From Kosakonia cowanii JCM 10956 = DSM 18146 (lineage in GTDB: Bacteria; Pseudomonadota; Gammaproteobacteria; Enterobacterales; Enterobacteriaceae), in the NCBI RefSeq assembly GCF_001975225.1, contig NZ_CP019445.1, positions 3,472,001 through 3,536,000 of the forward strand: a DNA stretch of 64,000 bases, read 5' to 3'. The position numbers were made by a program, and so were the translations under genes. Below, piece by piece: positions 52,173 to 61,473 of the stretch (its first letter is position 1; every line of letters begins with the position of its first letter). The notes below the pieces were generated by a model. It was not told the origin of the DNA, searched no databases, and saw only the letters and a program-made list of their open reading frames with translations.

Positions 52173-52370
52173 AACAAGCATTAACCCAGAAGTAACAAAA
52201 CGTGCGCAATATGCTCTTTTAATTGACCTTTATCAAGTTTAAATAGTTTCTCAAAACAGGCCGTATGCCGCAATTTTGATCTAACGAGCTGAATCTATTC
52301 ATAAACGTCCGCCGGGAGTAATCCTTGATGGGGAGGGTAAACACAGCGTCAGCGGACGTCTCTTTTCTGA

Positions 52371-52664
52371 TTATTGTTGGCGCTCGCGCCACGCGTTAAT
52401 CATCTCCTTTGTCACTTCATTGGCATAACAGATGGGTGCATAACCCCCTGCTTTGCTCCAGGCGCTACGGCGCCCGCACGAACTGCCGTTCCGCGCGCGA
52501 TTAAACGGGCAAGCACAGGTGCCCGGATACTCGGCAATTGACTCTTCAATAATTGCCTGTTTGACCTGCGCATCACTCAGCGCCTGCCCTTTTGCCACCC
52601 CTTGCGGTGCCACCATCACACTGGCAGCCACAATAACGCCTGCTAACCATGTCGCTATTTTCAT
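52371..52664 (-). CDS. Small exported cysteine-rich protein of unknown function
   Basis: 97 residues with a Sec signal (MKIATWLAGVIVAASVMVAP ... GVAKG). The mature part has four cysteines in the pattern CACPFNRARNGSSCGRRSAW and PICY. This Cys/Arg/Gly block resembles small periplasmic proteins with CPxxxxxxGxxCGxRSAxxxPGG found in other proteobacteria, mostly uncharacterised. It is preceded by GTGAAGG-type sequence in a 226-bp gap. Disulfides or metal binding are possible. Confidence 0.7.
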   Translation of the reverse strand: MKIATWLAGVIVAASVMVAPQGVAKGQALSDAQVKQAIIEESIAEYPGTCACPFNRARNGSSCGRRSAWSKAGGYAPICYANEVTKEMINAWRERQQ

Positions 52665-52890
52665 TTTTTTATCCCGTGAAGGTATGAATCATAAAACTAT
52701 TCTTATTATTCCTGCTCAATATTGATTAAAAACAACTCAGCTTATTTAGATGCATTTCTGTATGAGATTTAACTTAAGTCTGATTATTAATAGCGAAAGC
52801 CAGTAATTAAGTGCTGCTATATTTGGCGAGCCAGAATCTTCTCTGTTATTGTTTTTATCAGGCAAAGAAAAGGTGAAACAAGGTAAGTTT

Positions 52891-53328
52891 ATGCAGAAAT
52901 ATGACGATCTGTGGCAAGCCATTGAAGTTCGGGTGCGTGAAAATAATGACATCACGCTTAACGATTGGACCACGGATAGCGTGCGGGGCCATGCTGCGAG
53001 GCAGCGCATTGCGCAAATATTTATCCTCGAAGTCCTGCTGGCGCGCCATCGTGAAAAGTATGCCAGTAACTTTGTTCCCCTCGCCGGTGAGGAGGCGCTC
53101 TACCATCTCATCTTCAAACGTACCGGCTGGAAGCCGTTTGAAGTGAAACAGCTCTCTTTTATCGACACGCTGTTTGTGCTGGCCGAGCTGTTCCGCGACG
53201 AAAACTTACCGACAGAAGTCCGCGCCGTACTGCGCTCGCAGGGCATTAAAGATGAGGCGCTGCCCACCTACGATTTCTCAGAGAAAGATTGGGCACCGCG
53301 CGAAAACGAGGTGTTCCTGCGCCGTTAA
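52891..53328 (+). CDS. Uncharacterised enterobacterial protein
   Basis: 145 residues from MQKYDDLWQAIEVRVREN (ATG at 52891, with AGGTAAG upstream). An earlier ATG at 52849 lacks a ribosome site. Predicted mostly helical and soluble, with no signal peptide and no known motif: ARQRIAQIFILEVLLARHREK, HLIFKRTGWKPFEVKQLSFID. I do not recognise the family. It ends just before a bidirectional terminator facing another small gene. Confidence 0.65.
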   Translation: MQKYDDLWQAIEVRVRENNDITLNDWTTDSVRGHAARQRIAQIFILEVLLARHREKYASNFVPLAGEEALYHLIFKRTGWKPFEVKQLSFIDTLFVLAELFRDENLPTEVRAVLRSQGIKDEALPTYDFSEKDWAPRENEVFLRR

Positions 53329-53337
53329 GCTGTGTGA

Positions 53338-53369
53338 TAAAAAAGGGGCTCAACTGAGCCCCTTTTTTT
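53338..53369. terminator. Bidirectional terminator
   Basis: AGGGGCTC (53344-53351) and GAGCCCCT (53356-53363) pair perfectly around AACT, with an A-run before and a T-run after. It serves the converging genes on both sides. Confidence 0.87.
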
Positions 53370-53370
53370 A

Positions 53371-53568
53371 TTACTGTGCCGCTACGCTACACTCCATTGT
53401 TAGCGCGAGCGGCGCACGGGCAAAATAAAACTCCTCTCCTTCACACCAGTAACTTTCAATCGGCATTGCGCCATATGAGAGTGTTGAAGAGATAGTTGTG
53501 TCGCCGTCATCCACTGTCAAAAACTCGGCAGCACGCCCGGGAATCAGTACGACTACGATTTTACTCAT
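53371..53568 (-). CDS. Small hypothetical protein
   Basis: 65 residues, MSKIVVVLIPGRAAEFLTVDD ... YWCEGEEFYFARAPLALTMEC. Predicted beta-rich and soluble. No family recognised. Support for translation is its position immediately before a bidirectional terminator and codon use like its neighbours. The following 193 bp to the phosphatase gene are A+T-rich and contain nothing I can identify. Confidence 0.5.
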   Translation of the reverse strand: MSKIVVVLIPGRAAEFLTVDDGDTTISSTLSYGAMPIESYWCEGEEFYFARAPLALTMECSVAAQ

Positions 53569-53761
53569 TATGATTTAATTCCCCTGCCTGATTATTCAAA
53601 AGCTAGCTATTATTACCGCTTTTTGTGACGGGGTAATGACATTATTTGTAAGTAATTTCCTGCCGTCCCTGGTGACGCTAAATATTAATTTTTGATTATC
53701 AGACGCGTTTAGCTTCTGACAACAAATACTGTGCTGGCCGTGCCCGAACCGTTGTGAAAAC

Positions 53762-55033
53762 TTACTTCGCTTTATGCGCCATCGCATAAGCTTCTGGCAG
53801 GTTCAGACGTTGCCAGAAGTTCTGATCGGCGGTTTCGCCAGACAGCGGATAACCACCCGGCAGTGCCGTTTTCACCATCAAATCACGGCGTGCGGACGCC
53901 GACAGATTCGGTAACGCCGCCTCCAGCAGCACTTCCGCCCCTTCCGGTACTTTCACCGGCTGCACGTTGCCTTTTTGCTGCGGAAGGTCGTAGGTCATGG
54001 TGAAGCGGTAAAACTCTTTCATCGCCGGGTTACGATATGGATCGTCTTTGCCAGCCGTTCTCGCGCACTCTGCAAGGGAGGTGCCGCACTCTTTTTCCAG
54101 TGCCGTACGCAGTTGATCGCGCGCTTCGTTAAACAGCTTACGATAAGCCGGATCATTGAGGTAATGCGCCACGTTACGCTGGGCCACCATTCTTGAACCC
54201 ATCACATCCAGCGGATAGTGCACGCCCAGTACGATGCGTGAATAGCCATAGCGCGCACCGCGCTCCACTAGTGAGTCAAAGCGTTCCGGGATCATCTCCG
54301 CCATCAGCAGAGAATCAGTGTAACCGGTATTGGTATGGCCGCTCGGGAAGGAGCCGCCGTCGGCCGAGTATGGTTTGTTATCTTTCACTACCACATCATC
54401 CGGGACCTGGTGAATGGTATTGCCCTGAATCAGAAACGGACGTTTGTAGTCAAAGTGCTTCTTCGCCGCGCCGGTGCTGACTTCGCTGGTTTTGATCAGC
54501 GCGGCGGCTTTGCTTAATTCGCCTTTATCATAGGCGGCGATAAACGCTTTACCCAGACGAGGACCGAGCGCGTCAGAGAGAAAATAGAGGTAGCTGATAC
54601 CTTCTGCATCCGCCAGCGCCTGATGGCGCAGCCCTTGGGTGGCATCGAGGTTAATCGTCTCAACGGTTTTCAGGTTCTGGTCCAGCACCGGTGCAGGAAG
54701 CTTGCTGAACGCGGAGAGCAGCTCAATGCCCGCTTTTTGGTTGTCTTTCACTTTGAAGTCATAGCCGCTGGCTTTCAGCCAGGCGGTATCGGCCTGTTTT
54801 GCGCTTTGCGCCGCTTTCTCCAGTTGTCCGCGCTCCACTTTTGCACTGTCGCCTTTCAGCGCGTCACGCAGCGCGGACAGAGACTGGCTTTCCAGGCCAT
54901 CAAATGCCTGGCTTACCGACGCCGGGGTAGTGGTATTTGCGATGTCGCGTGCAGCAGTCAAAGGGAGATCTTTCGCCATCGCCTGATGAGCAAGCAGCAG
55001 GGAAGCGGTGAACAGCGTCATACGGGCTTTCAT
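53762..55033 (-). CDS. PAP2-family acid phosphatase, exported
   Basis: 423 residues with a Sec signal ending HQAMA. The three class A phosphatase motifs are present: KKHFDYKRPFL, SFPSGHTNTGY and YSRIVLGVHYPLDV. An N-terminal helical extension of about 190 residues precedes them, making the protein longer than PhoN (about 250). C-terminal segment CGTSLAECARTAG could form a disulfide. It would hydrolyse phosphate monoesters in the periplasm. Alone between small unknown genes and patD. Confidence 0.85.
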   Translation of the reverse strand: MKARMTLFTASLLLAHQAMAKDLPLTAARDIANTTTPASVSQAFDGLESQSLSALRDALKGDSAKVERGQLEKAAQSAKQADTAWLKASGYDFKVKDNQKAGIELLSAFSKLPAPVLDQNLKTVETINLDATQGLRHQALADAEGISYLYFLSDALGPRLGKAFIAAYDKGELSKAAALIKTSEVSTGAAKKHFDYKRPFLIQGNTIHQVPDDVVVKDNKPYSADGGSFPSGHTNTGYTDSLLMAEMIPERFDSLVERGARYGYSRIVLGVHYPLDVMGSRMVAQRNVAHYLNDPAYRKLFNEARDQLRTALEKECGTSLAECARTAGKDDPYRNPAMKEFYRFTMTYDLPQQKGNVQPVKVPEGAEVLLEAALPNLSASARRDLMVKTALPGGYPLSGETADQNFWQRLNLPEAYAMAHKAK

Positions 55034-55307
55034 TTTTTATCCTTTTATTCAAACAATAACCTTGCCTGCGCATGACGCTAGTCCTGTAAATTGACGCTTT
55101 TGTGACACGGAGACACTTTGAAACGTTTTATGGGAGCCTGAAACAAGCGCATCGGCTACGGCATTTTCATGCCCGATTTTTTGTCTAACCCGGCCGCTGC
55201 CACCTTTCCCTATCCCAACAGTAATCTTGACTTCACTGCCCCACCCGTGCCCCAGAAGATAGTGGCTGCAACACAATAACCTTGTATTACAGCCACTTAA
55301 AGCTTCC

Positions 55308-56731
55308 TCAGTGTTTTATCATCACATGCCGAACTACCGTGTAATCCTCCAGCCCGTAAATCGACATATCTTTGCCGTAGCCGGAGTGTTTTTGTCCGCC
55401 GTGCGGCATTTCGCTGACCAGCATAAAGTGGGTGTTGACCCAGGTGCAGCCATACTGCAGCCGTGCGCTGATGCGGTGCGCGCGTCCGACATCTTTGGTC
55501 CATACCGATGAGGCGAGGCCATAGTTCGAATCGTTGGCCCAGCCGAGCACCTGCGCTTCGTCATCAAACTCTGTAACGCTGACCACCGGGCCAAACACTT
55601 CGCGCTGCACGATCGCGTCTTCCTGCTTTGCGCCTGCCAGCAAGGTTGGCTGGTAGTAATAACCTGCGCCCGGCTGTTTATTGCCGCCGGTCACCACCCT
55701 GATATGCCCGAGCGCCTTCGCCTCGTCGACGGCGCGCGCTACGCGATCAAGGTGCGCTTGGGAGCTGAGCGGCCCAAGCTCGGTGGACTCATCGTTTGGC
55801 TCGCCCATCTTCAGGCTGGCGACGGCGGCGCCGAGCTTCTCAACCAGCGCATCATAGATGCCCTTTTGCGCATAGATGCGGCAAGCAGCGGTGCAATCCT
55901 GCCCGGCATTGTAGAAACCAAAGGTGCGCACCCCTTCGACCACCGCGTCGAGATCGGCATCATCAAACACAATCACCGGCGCTTTGCCGCCGAGTTCCAT
56001 ATGGGTGCGCTTAATAGAGGAAGCGGTATGGGAAATGATGTGCTCACCGGTGGCAATCGATCCGGTCAGCGAAACCATGCGCACCTTTTGATGGCCGGTT
56101 AAACGATCGCCGACGCTCTGCCCGCGACCAAACAGCACATTCAGCACGCCCGGCGGGAAGATGCCTTGCGCTAACTCCGCCAGCTTCAGCAGGGTCAGCG
56201 GTGTAATTTCGGAGGGTTTGATCACCACGCAGTTTCCCGCCGCCAGCGCCGGGGCGAGTTTCCATGCCGCCATCATTAGCGGGTAGTTCCACGGCGCAAT
56301 AGAGGCCACCACGCCTAATGGATCGCGGCGAATCATTGAGGTGTGCCCCTCCAGATATTCGCCCGCCGCCAGCCCGTTCAGGCAGCGCGCGGCACCGGCG
56401 AAGAAGCGGAAAACATCCACCACCGCCGGAAGTTCATCATTTAATACGCAGTGCAGCGGCTTGCCGCAGTTGAGCGACTCGAGGCGCGCAAACATCTCCG
56501 CATTATCCTCAATCACCTGCGCCAGTTGCAGCAGCGCGTCGGCGCGCGCTTTCGGCGTAGTCTGCCCCACTCGACAAAGGCCCGGTCTGCTGCCTCGACG
56601 GCCGCGTCGACCTGCGCATGTGACGCTTCGGCGATCGACAGCAGCACCTCGCCGGTGGCGGGATTGTAGACCGCCTGCTCTTCACCTTCGCCGTTAACCA
56701 GTTCGCCATTAATAAACAGTTGATGTTGCAT
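55308..56731 (-). pseudogene. patD: Gamma-aminobutyraldehyde dehydrogenase PatD (YdcW), frameshifted
   Basis: Two frames make one 474-residue enzyme. The first (ATG 56731) gives MQHQLFINGELVNG ... [12 protein letters not shown]. The second continues [20 protein letters not shown] through [43 protein letters not shown] and [11 protein letters not shown] (catalytic Cys). The break is a single missing base in the C run at 56565-56568. It oxidises 4-aminobutanal to GABA in putrescine breakdown. Position beside ydcR matches E. coli, but the ydcSTUV transporter genes are absent. Confidence 0.87.
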
Positions 56732-56894
56732 CGCGCTCCCTCTGCCCGGTCAATAAGTCTGTTTACGGATTAGCCGCAAGGCCCCCACTCTATTAAAAAT
56801 AGACGGCGCGCAGAGAGAACGGGTGGGCAGCCAGTGCTGAACTGTGTTGCTATTCACATTTCCTATGAATAGCGGTCAGCGCAGCGGCAAAAGG

Positions 56895-58301
56895 TTATTG
56901 CATCATCTGGCGGATCAGCTCGCCGAGGCGCATCGCCGCCCGCTCCTCTTTCTCGCCCCACGCCCAGGCGCAGTTAAAGCGAAAGAAGGAGATCCAGTTA
57001 TCGGAGGTGGAAAACATCTTGCCCGGCGCAATGCTGATGTGGTGCGCCAGCGCCTGCTGGCTGAGCACGCCCGCATCCAGGCCGTTCGGCAACTCAAGCC
57101 ATAAAAAATAGCCGCTCTCGTTGCGGTAGATTTTCACCTCCGGTGGCAGATGGCGCAGTAACGCCTGCCAGGCGAGATGCTTGCGCTCCGCCAGCTGGCG
57201 GCGCAAGCGGCGCAGGTGTGCGTCGTAGTGATGGGTGGAGAGATAATCAACCAGCGCCAGCTGTAGCGGCGAACTGGTGGATAAGGTGCTCATTAATTGC
57301 AGCTGCTGAATGCGCCGCGCGTGACGCCCAGCCGCTACCCAGCCGACGCGAAAGCCGGCGACAAGGCATTTTGAAAAGGAGGAACAGTGCAGGGTCATAT
57401 CCTCTTTATCCCAGGCTTTGGCGGGCAGCGGCTGTTCGCGGCCATAATAGAGCTCGCTGTAGACATCATCTTCAATCAGCGTGACATTGTGCGCGGTCAG
57501 CAACTCGACCAGTCGCGCCTTTTTCTCCGGGCTGAGGGTAAAGCCGAGCGGGTTCTGGCTGTTGGTCATCAGCCAGCAGGCTTTCACCGGGTATTCGGTC
57601 AGCGCCTGCTCAAGCGCGTCGAGATCGATGCCGGCTTTCACATCCGTCGGTACCGAGAGCGCTTTCAGTTTCAGCCGCTCCAGCGCCTGTAGCGCGCCAT
57701 AAAAACAGGGGCTTTCAATGATCACCCAGTCGCCCGGCTCGGTAACGGCCTGCAGGCTGAGGTTCAGTGCCTCGAGGGCACCGGCGGTAATCACAATCTC
57801 GTCCGGCGAGATATTCATTCCCTGGCGGGCGTAACGCCGGGCGATAGCATGGCGTAACTGGCTGTTGCCCGGCGGCAGGTTCTCAATCACGCTCATCGCC
57901 CCTGCACTCTTGCTTACCTTTGCCAGCGAGCGGTTAAGCTGCGGCATCGGAAAGAGTTTCGGATCGGGGAACGCGGAGCCAAACGGCAATACCGAGGCGT
58001 CACAGCTTGCCTGCAATACATCAAATATATAGGTGTTGATATCAACCGCTTCGTCACGCATCACCTGCGGCGCAGGTGCGCGCGTCAACCCCGGCGTCGG
58101 TGCGACAAAATAGCCCGACTGCGGGCGCGCAATCACCCGCCCCTGGCTCTCCAGCAGCTGATACGCATGCCCGACGGTCATAAAACTCAGCCCGCTGCTC
58201 GCCACCTGTTCGCGCAGCGACGGCAGCTTTTCACCCGGTCGCCAGACGCCAAGTTCAATTTGTTCAACGATTTGCTGCGCCAGGCGCTGATATTTTTTCA
58301 T
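56895..58301 (-). CDS. ydcR: MocR/PdxR-type regulator YdcR (GntR-aminotransferase fusion)
   Basis: 468 residues, the same length as E. coli YdcR. N-terminal GntR winged helix (WRPGEKLPSLREQVASSGLSFMTVGHAYQLLESQG), then a fold-type I aminotransferase domain with TNSQNPLGFTLS, IEDDVYSELYYG and the PLP lysine in SSFSKCLVAGFRVGW. Such proteins use PLP or its adducts as effector. It is the first gene upstream of patD in the same direction, with 163 bp between, so it may control patD. Confidence 0.88.
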   Translation of the reverse strand: MKKYQRLAQQIVEQIELGVWRPGEKLPSLREQVASSGLSFMTVGHAYQLLESQGRVIARPQSGYFVAPTPGLTRAPAPQVMRDEAVDINTYIFDVLQASCDASVLPFGSAFPDPKLFPMPQLNRSLAKVSKSAGAMSVIENLPPGNSQLRHAIARRYARQGMNISPDEIVITAGALEALNLSLQAVTEPGDWVIIESPCFYGALQALERLKLKALSVPTDVKAGIDLDALEQALTEYPVKACWLMTNSQNPLGFTLSPEKKARLVELLTAHNVTLIEDDVYSELYYGREQPLPAKAWDKEDMTLHCSSFSKCLVAGFRVGWVAAGRHARRIQQLQLMSTLSTSSPLQLALVDYLSTHHYDAHLRRLRRQLAERKHLAWQALLRHLPPEVKIYRNESGYFLWLELPNGLDAGVLSQQALAHHISIAPGKMFSTSDNWISFFRFNCAWAWGEKEERAAMRLGELIRQMMQ

Positions 58302-58572
58302 GGTTGTTCACGTGACCGAAGAGTACGTCATGATGGCACGCTAATGGCGATCTCGCTATATCAGTTTAGAAAAAGTGCGCAATGCGCCGAACTGTTATAG
58401 ACAGTTACAACCATGACTTTCTGGTGAATATTTCCCGTTTCGCCTGGACTATCCTGCAACCTGCCGTACCCTTGTAAAGGACTGTTATATGTAAATTGCT
58501 GTCAACTGTCTCTGCAAGTCGGCGGGCGTAGTCATTAACATTGACGCCACACCATTGATTCTGAGGATGTGC

Positions 58573-59973
58573 ATGTTTGGTTTAGATGCGTTTTACCTGG
58601 CGAGGATACAGTTCGCCTTCACCGTTTCGTTCCACATCATCTTTCCGGCGATAACCATTGGCCTTGCCAGTTATCTCGCGGTGCTGGAAGGTCTGTGGCT
58701 GAAAACCCGGAACCCGGACTGGAAAACCCTTTACCACTTCTGGTCGAAGATCTTTGCCGTTAACTTCGGCATGGGGGTAGTTTCTGGTCTGGTGATGGCC
58801 TATCAGTTCGGCACCAACTGGAGCGGATTTTCGCAATTTGCGGGCAGCATTACCGGCCCGCTGCTCACCTATGAGGTGTTAACCGCCTTCTTCCTTGAAG
58901 CAGGCTTCCTTGGCGTAATGCTGTTTGGCTGGAATAAAGTCGGCCCAGGGCTGCACTTTTTCTCCACCTGCATGGTGGCGCTCGGCACGCTGATGTCGAC
59001 CTTCTGGATCCTCGCGTCCAACAGCTGGATGCATACCCCGCAGGGCTTTGCCATTGAAAATGGCCAGGTGATCCCGGTGGACTGGTTTAAGGTAGTCTTT
59101 AACCCCTCCTTCCCGTATCGCCTGTTCCATATGTCGATTGCCGCCTTCCTCAGTAGCGCGCTGTTTGTCGGTGCTTCTGCGGCCTGGCACCTGCTGCGCG
59201 GCAACAATACGCCGGCGATCCGCAAAATGTTCTCCATGGCAATGTGGATGGCGCTGGTTGTGGCACCCATTCAGGCGATGGTCGGTGATATGCACGGCCT
59301 GAATACGCTTGAGCATCAGCCAGCGAAGATTGCCGCCATTGAAGGCCACTGGGAGAACCCGCCGGGTGAAGCAACGCCGCTGCTGCTGTTTGGCCTGCCG
59401 GATATGGAGCAGGAGCGCACCCGCTACGCGGTAGAGATCCCGGCGCTCGGCAGCCTGATTCTCACCCACAGCCTCGATAAGCAGGTCCCGGCGCTGAAAG
59501 AGTTCCCCAAAGATGAGCGCCCCTACTCGCCGATCGTCTTCTGGTCATTCCGCATTATGGTAGCGCTGGGCATGCTGATGATTGGTCTTGGCGTGATGGC
59601 GCTGTGGCTGCGTTATCGCAAGCGGCTGTATGAGTCGCGGCCGTTCCTGCACTTTGCCCTCTGGATGGGGCCTGCGGGGCTGATCGCCATTCTCGCCGGG
59701 TGGGTGACCACCGAAGTGGGCCGCCAGCCGTGGGTGGTTTATGGCCTGCTGCGTACTGCCGATGCGGTTTCCGGTCACGGCGATTTGCAGATGAGCCTCA
59801 GCCTGCTGGCCTTCTTTATCGTCTACTGCTCGGTGTTTGGCGTCGGCTATCTCTATATGGTGCGTTTGATCACCAAAGGGCCGCAGCCGCACGATGAAAA
59901 CACCACGCAGGGCACTCCGGCACGTCCGCTTTCAGCGGCAGGTGAACATCTTCCGGCTGATGAGGATAAATAA
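58573..59973 (+). CDS. cioA: Cyanide-insensitive bd-type quinol oxidase subunit I (CioA)
   Basis: 466 residues from MFGLDAFYLARIQFAFTVSF, the ATG with GAGG seven bases upstream; longer starts at 58555 and 58567 are possible. Nine membrane helices with haem ligands FHIIFPAITIG (His) and FHMSIAAF (His). The GRQPWVVYGLLRTADAVS segment and short Q-loop mark the CioA type rather than CydA. It oxidises quinol and reduces oxygen without pumping protons, giving resistance to cyanide and nitric oxide. Its TAA overlaps the cioB ATG. Confidence 0.9.
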   Translation: MFGLDAFYLARIQFAFTVSFHIIFPAITIGLASYLAVLEGLWLKTRNPDWKTLYHFWSKIFAVNFGMGVVSGLVMAYQFGTNWSGFSQFAGSITGPLLTYEVLTAFFLEAGFLGVMLFGWNKVGPGLHFFSTCMVALGTLMSTFWILASNSWMHTPQGFAIENGQVIPVDWFKVVFNPSFPYRLFHMSIAAFLSSALFVGASAAWHLLRGNNTPAIRKMFSMAMWMALVVAPIQAMVGDMHGLNTLEHQPAKIAAIEGHWENPPGEATPLLLFGLPDMEQERTRYAVEIPALGSLILTHSLDKQVPALKEFPKDERPYSPIVFWSFRIMVALGMLMIGLGVMALWLRYRKRLYESRPFLHFALWMGPAGLIAILAGWVTTEVGRQPWVVYGLLRTADAVSGHGDLQMSLSLLAFFIVYCSVFGVGYLYMVRLITKGPQPHDENTTQGTPARPLSAAGEHLPADEDK

Positions 59974-60983
59974 TGGGTATCGATCTTCCGTTAATTTGGT
60001 TTGTCATTATCGTCTTCGCGACCCTGATGTATATCGTGATGGATGGTTTTGACCTGGGCATCGGCATCCTCTTTCCGGTGACGCGCGACGGCCACGATCG
60101 CGATGTGATGGTCAACAGCGTCGCGCCGGTGTGGGATGGGAACGAAACGTGGTTAGTGCTGGGCGGTGCGGGGCTGTTTGGCGCTTTTCCGCTGGCCTAT
60201 GCGGTAATTACCGACGCGCTGACCATTCCGCTGACGCTGATGCTGATTGGCCTGATCTTCCGCGGCGTGGCCTTTGAGTTTCGCTTTAAAGCGACTGAAG
60301 CGCACCGTCCCTTCTGGGATAAAGCCTTTTTGTCCGGCTCGCTGCTGGCGACCTTCTCGCAGGGCGTGGTGGTTGGCGCGTTTATCAATGGCTTTAAAGT
60401 GACTGGACGCACTTTCAGCGGCGGCGCGCTCGACTGGCTGACGCCGTTTAACCTCTTCTGCGGCCTTGGTCTGGTGATCGCTTATGCGTTGCTGGGTGCA
60501 AGCTGGCTGGTGATGAAGAGCGGCGAACCGTTGCAGGGCAAAATGCGTGCGGCGGCGAAAAAACTGCTGCTGGCGTTACTGGTGGTGATGGGCGTTATCA
60601 GCCTGTGGACGCCGCTCTCCCACGGTGCGATTGCCGATCGCTGGTTCAGCATGCCGAACCTGCTCTTCTTCTCGCCGGTGCCGCTGCTGGTGATTGCGCT
60701 CAGCATCTGGCTCTGGCGTTGCCTCGGCAATGAAGAGGTACACAGACGCCCCTTCCTGCTGACGCTGGGGTTAATTTTCCTCGGCTTTAGCGGCCTTGGG
60801 ATCAGTATCTGGCCCAACATTATCCCGCCGGATATCAGCTTCTGGCAGGCGGCTGCACCGCCGCAAAGCCAGGGCTTTATGCTGGTCGGCGCGCTGCTGA
60901 TAATCCCCATCATTCTGGTTTACACCTTCTGGAGCTACTACGTGTTCCGCGGCAAAATCCAGCATGGCGAGGGGTATCATTGA
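59973..60983 (+). CDS. cioB: bd-type quinol oxidase subunit II (CioB)
   Basis: 336 residues with eight to nine membrane helices. The N terminus IVFATLMYIVMDGFDLGIGI and VAPVWDGNETWLVLGGAGLFGAFP (WDGNE) are CydB/CioB signatures. It supports haem insertion and assembly of subunit I. It overlaps both neighbours by one base, so cioA-cioB-cioX are translated as a unit. Confidence 0.9.
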   Translation: MGIDLPLIWFVIIVFATLMYIVMDGFDLGIGILFPVTRDGHDRDVMVNSVAPVWDGNETWLVLGGAGLFGAFPLAYAVITDALTIPLTLMLIGLIFRGVAFEFRFKATEAHRPFWDKAFLSGSLLATFSQGVVVGAFINGFKVTGRTFSGGALDWLTPFNLFCGLGLVIAYALLGASWLVMKSGEPLQGKMRAAAKKLLLALLVVMGVISLWTPLSHGAIADRWFSMPNLLFFSPVPLLVIALSIWLWRCLGNEEVHRRPFLLTLGLIFLGFSGLGISIWPNIIPPDISFWQAAAPPQSQGFMLVGALLIIPIILVYTFWSYYVFRGKIQHGEGYH

Positions 60984-61111
60984 TGAAACAACCGCTATGG
61001 AAACGGCTGATGTGGCTGGTCGTCATCTGGGGCGGAAGCGTACTGGCGCTGGCTGCCGTCAGCATGGTGTTCCGGCTGTTGATGTCAGCCGCCGGGTTTA
61101 AATCCCATTAA
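60983..61111 (+). CDS. Small single-helix oxidase subunit, DUF2474 type
   Basis: 42 residues, MKQPLWKRLMWLVVIWGGSV then LALAAVSMVFRLLMSAAGFK and SH. One hydrophobic helix with a basic N terminus. The ATG overlaps the cioB stop (TGATG), and a terminator follows eight bases later. Short DUF2474 proteins play the part of CydX in Cio-type oxidases, stabilising the complex. Confidence 0.85.
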   Translation: MKQPLWKRLMWLVVIWGGSVLALAAVSMVFRLLMSAAGFKSH

Positions 61112-61118
61112 GATCAAA

Positions 61119-61152
61119 GGCCGGAAACACGTTAATGTTTCCGGCCTTTTTT
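61119..61152 (+). terminator. Terminator of the cio operon
   Basis: Perfect 10-bp stem GGCCGGAAAC (61119-61128) and GTTTCCGGCC (61137-61146) with an 8-base loop and a T-run of six. Its 3' arm is also the first element of the tandem repeats that follow. Confidence 0.9.
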
Positions 61153-61466
61153 ATGGTTTTTTTGCCTGATGGCGGCTCCGCCTTATCCGGCCTACGCGGA
61201 CCGAGAGATGTTGTAGGCCAGATAAGCGCAAGCGCCATCCGACAGATTGTTTCCGGCCTTTTTTATGTTTTTTTCCGGACAGCGGCTCCGCCTTATCCGG
61301 CCTACGCAGACCGAGCGGTGTTGTAGGCCGGATAAGCGCAAGCGCCATCCGGCAGATTGTTTCCGGCCATTTTTATGGTTTTTTGCCGGATGGCGGCTCT
61401 ACCTATTCCGGCATACGCAGACCGAGCGATGTTGTAGGCCGGATAAGCGCAAGCGCCATCCGGCAA
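61137..61466. repeat. Three tandem BIME/REP-like units of about 110 bp
   Basis: Units start at 61137, 61249 and 61359, each beginning GTTTCCGGCC. All contain a pair of REP-like arms (CCGGATGGCGGCTC near the start and GCGCAAGCGCCATCCGGC near the end), which can fold into long hairpins. Units 1 and 2 share most positions; unit 3 is slightly shorter. Each unit carries a copy of the terminator's 3' arm. The repeats contain open frames of about 60-120 codons that I regard as non-coding. This is the only gene-free stretch over 300 bp. Confidence 0.88.
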
Positions 61467-61473
61467 ATAACCG

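Noticed and set aside
55034..55307. A 75-codon minus-strand frame between the phosphatase and patD genes.
   Set aside because: No ribosome site, no similarity and low-complexity composition; treated as intergenic.
61137..61466. Possible CRISPR array.
   Set aside because: Only three units of about 110 bp with no separate unique spacers; the arms are REP palindromes.
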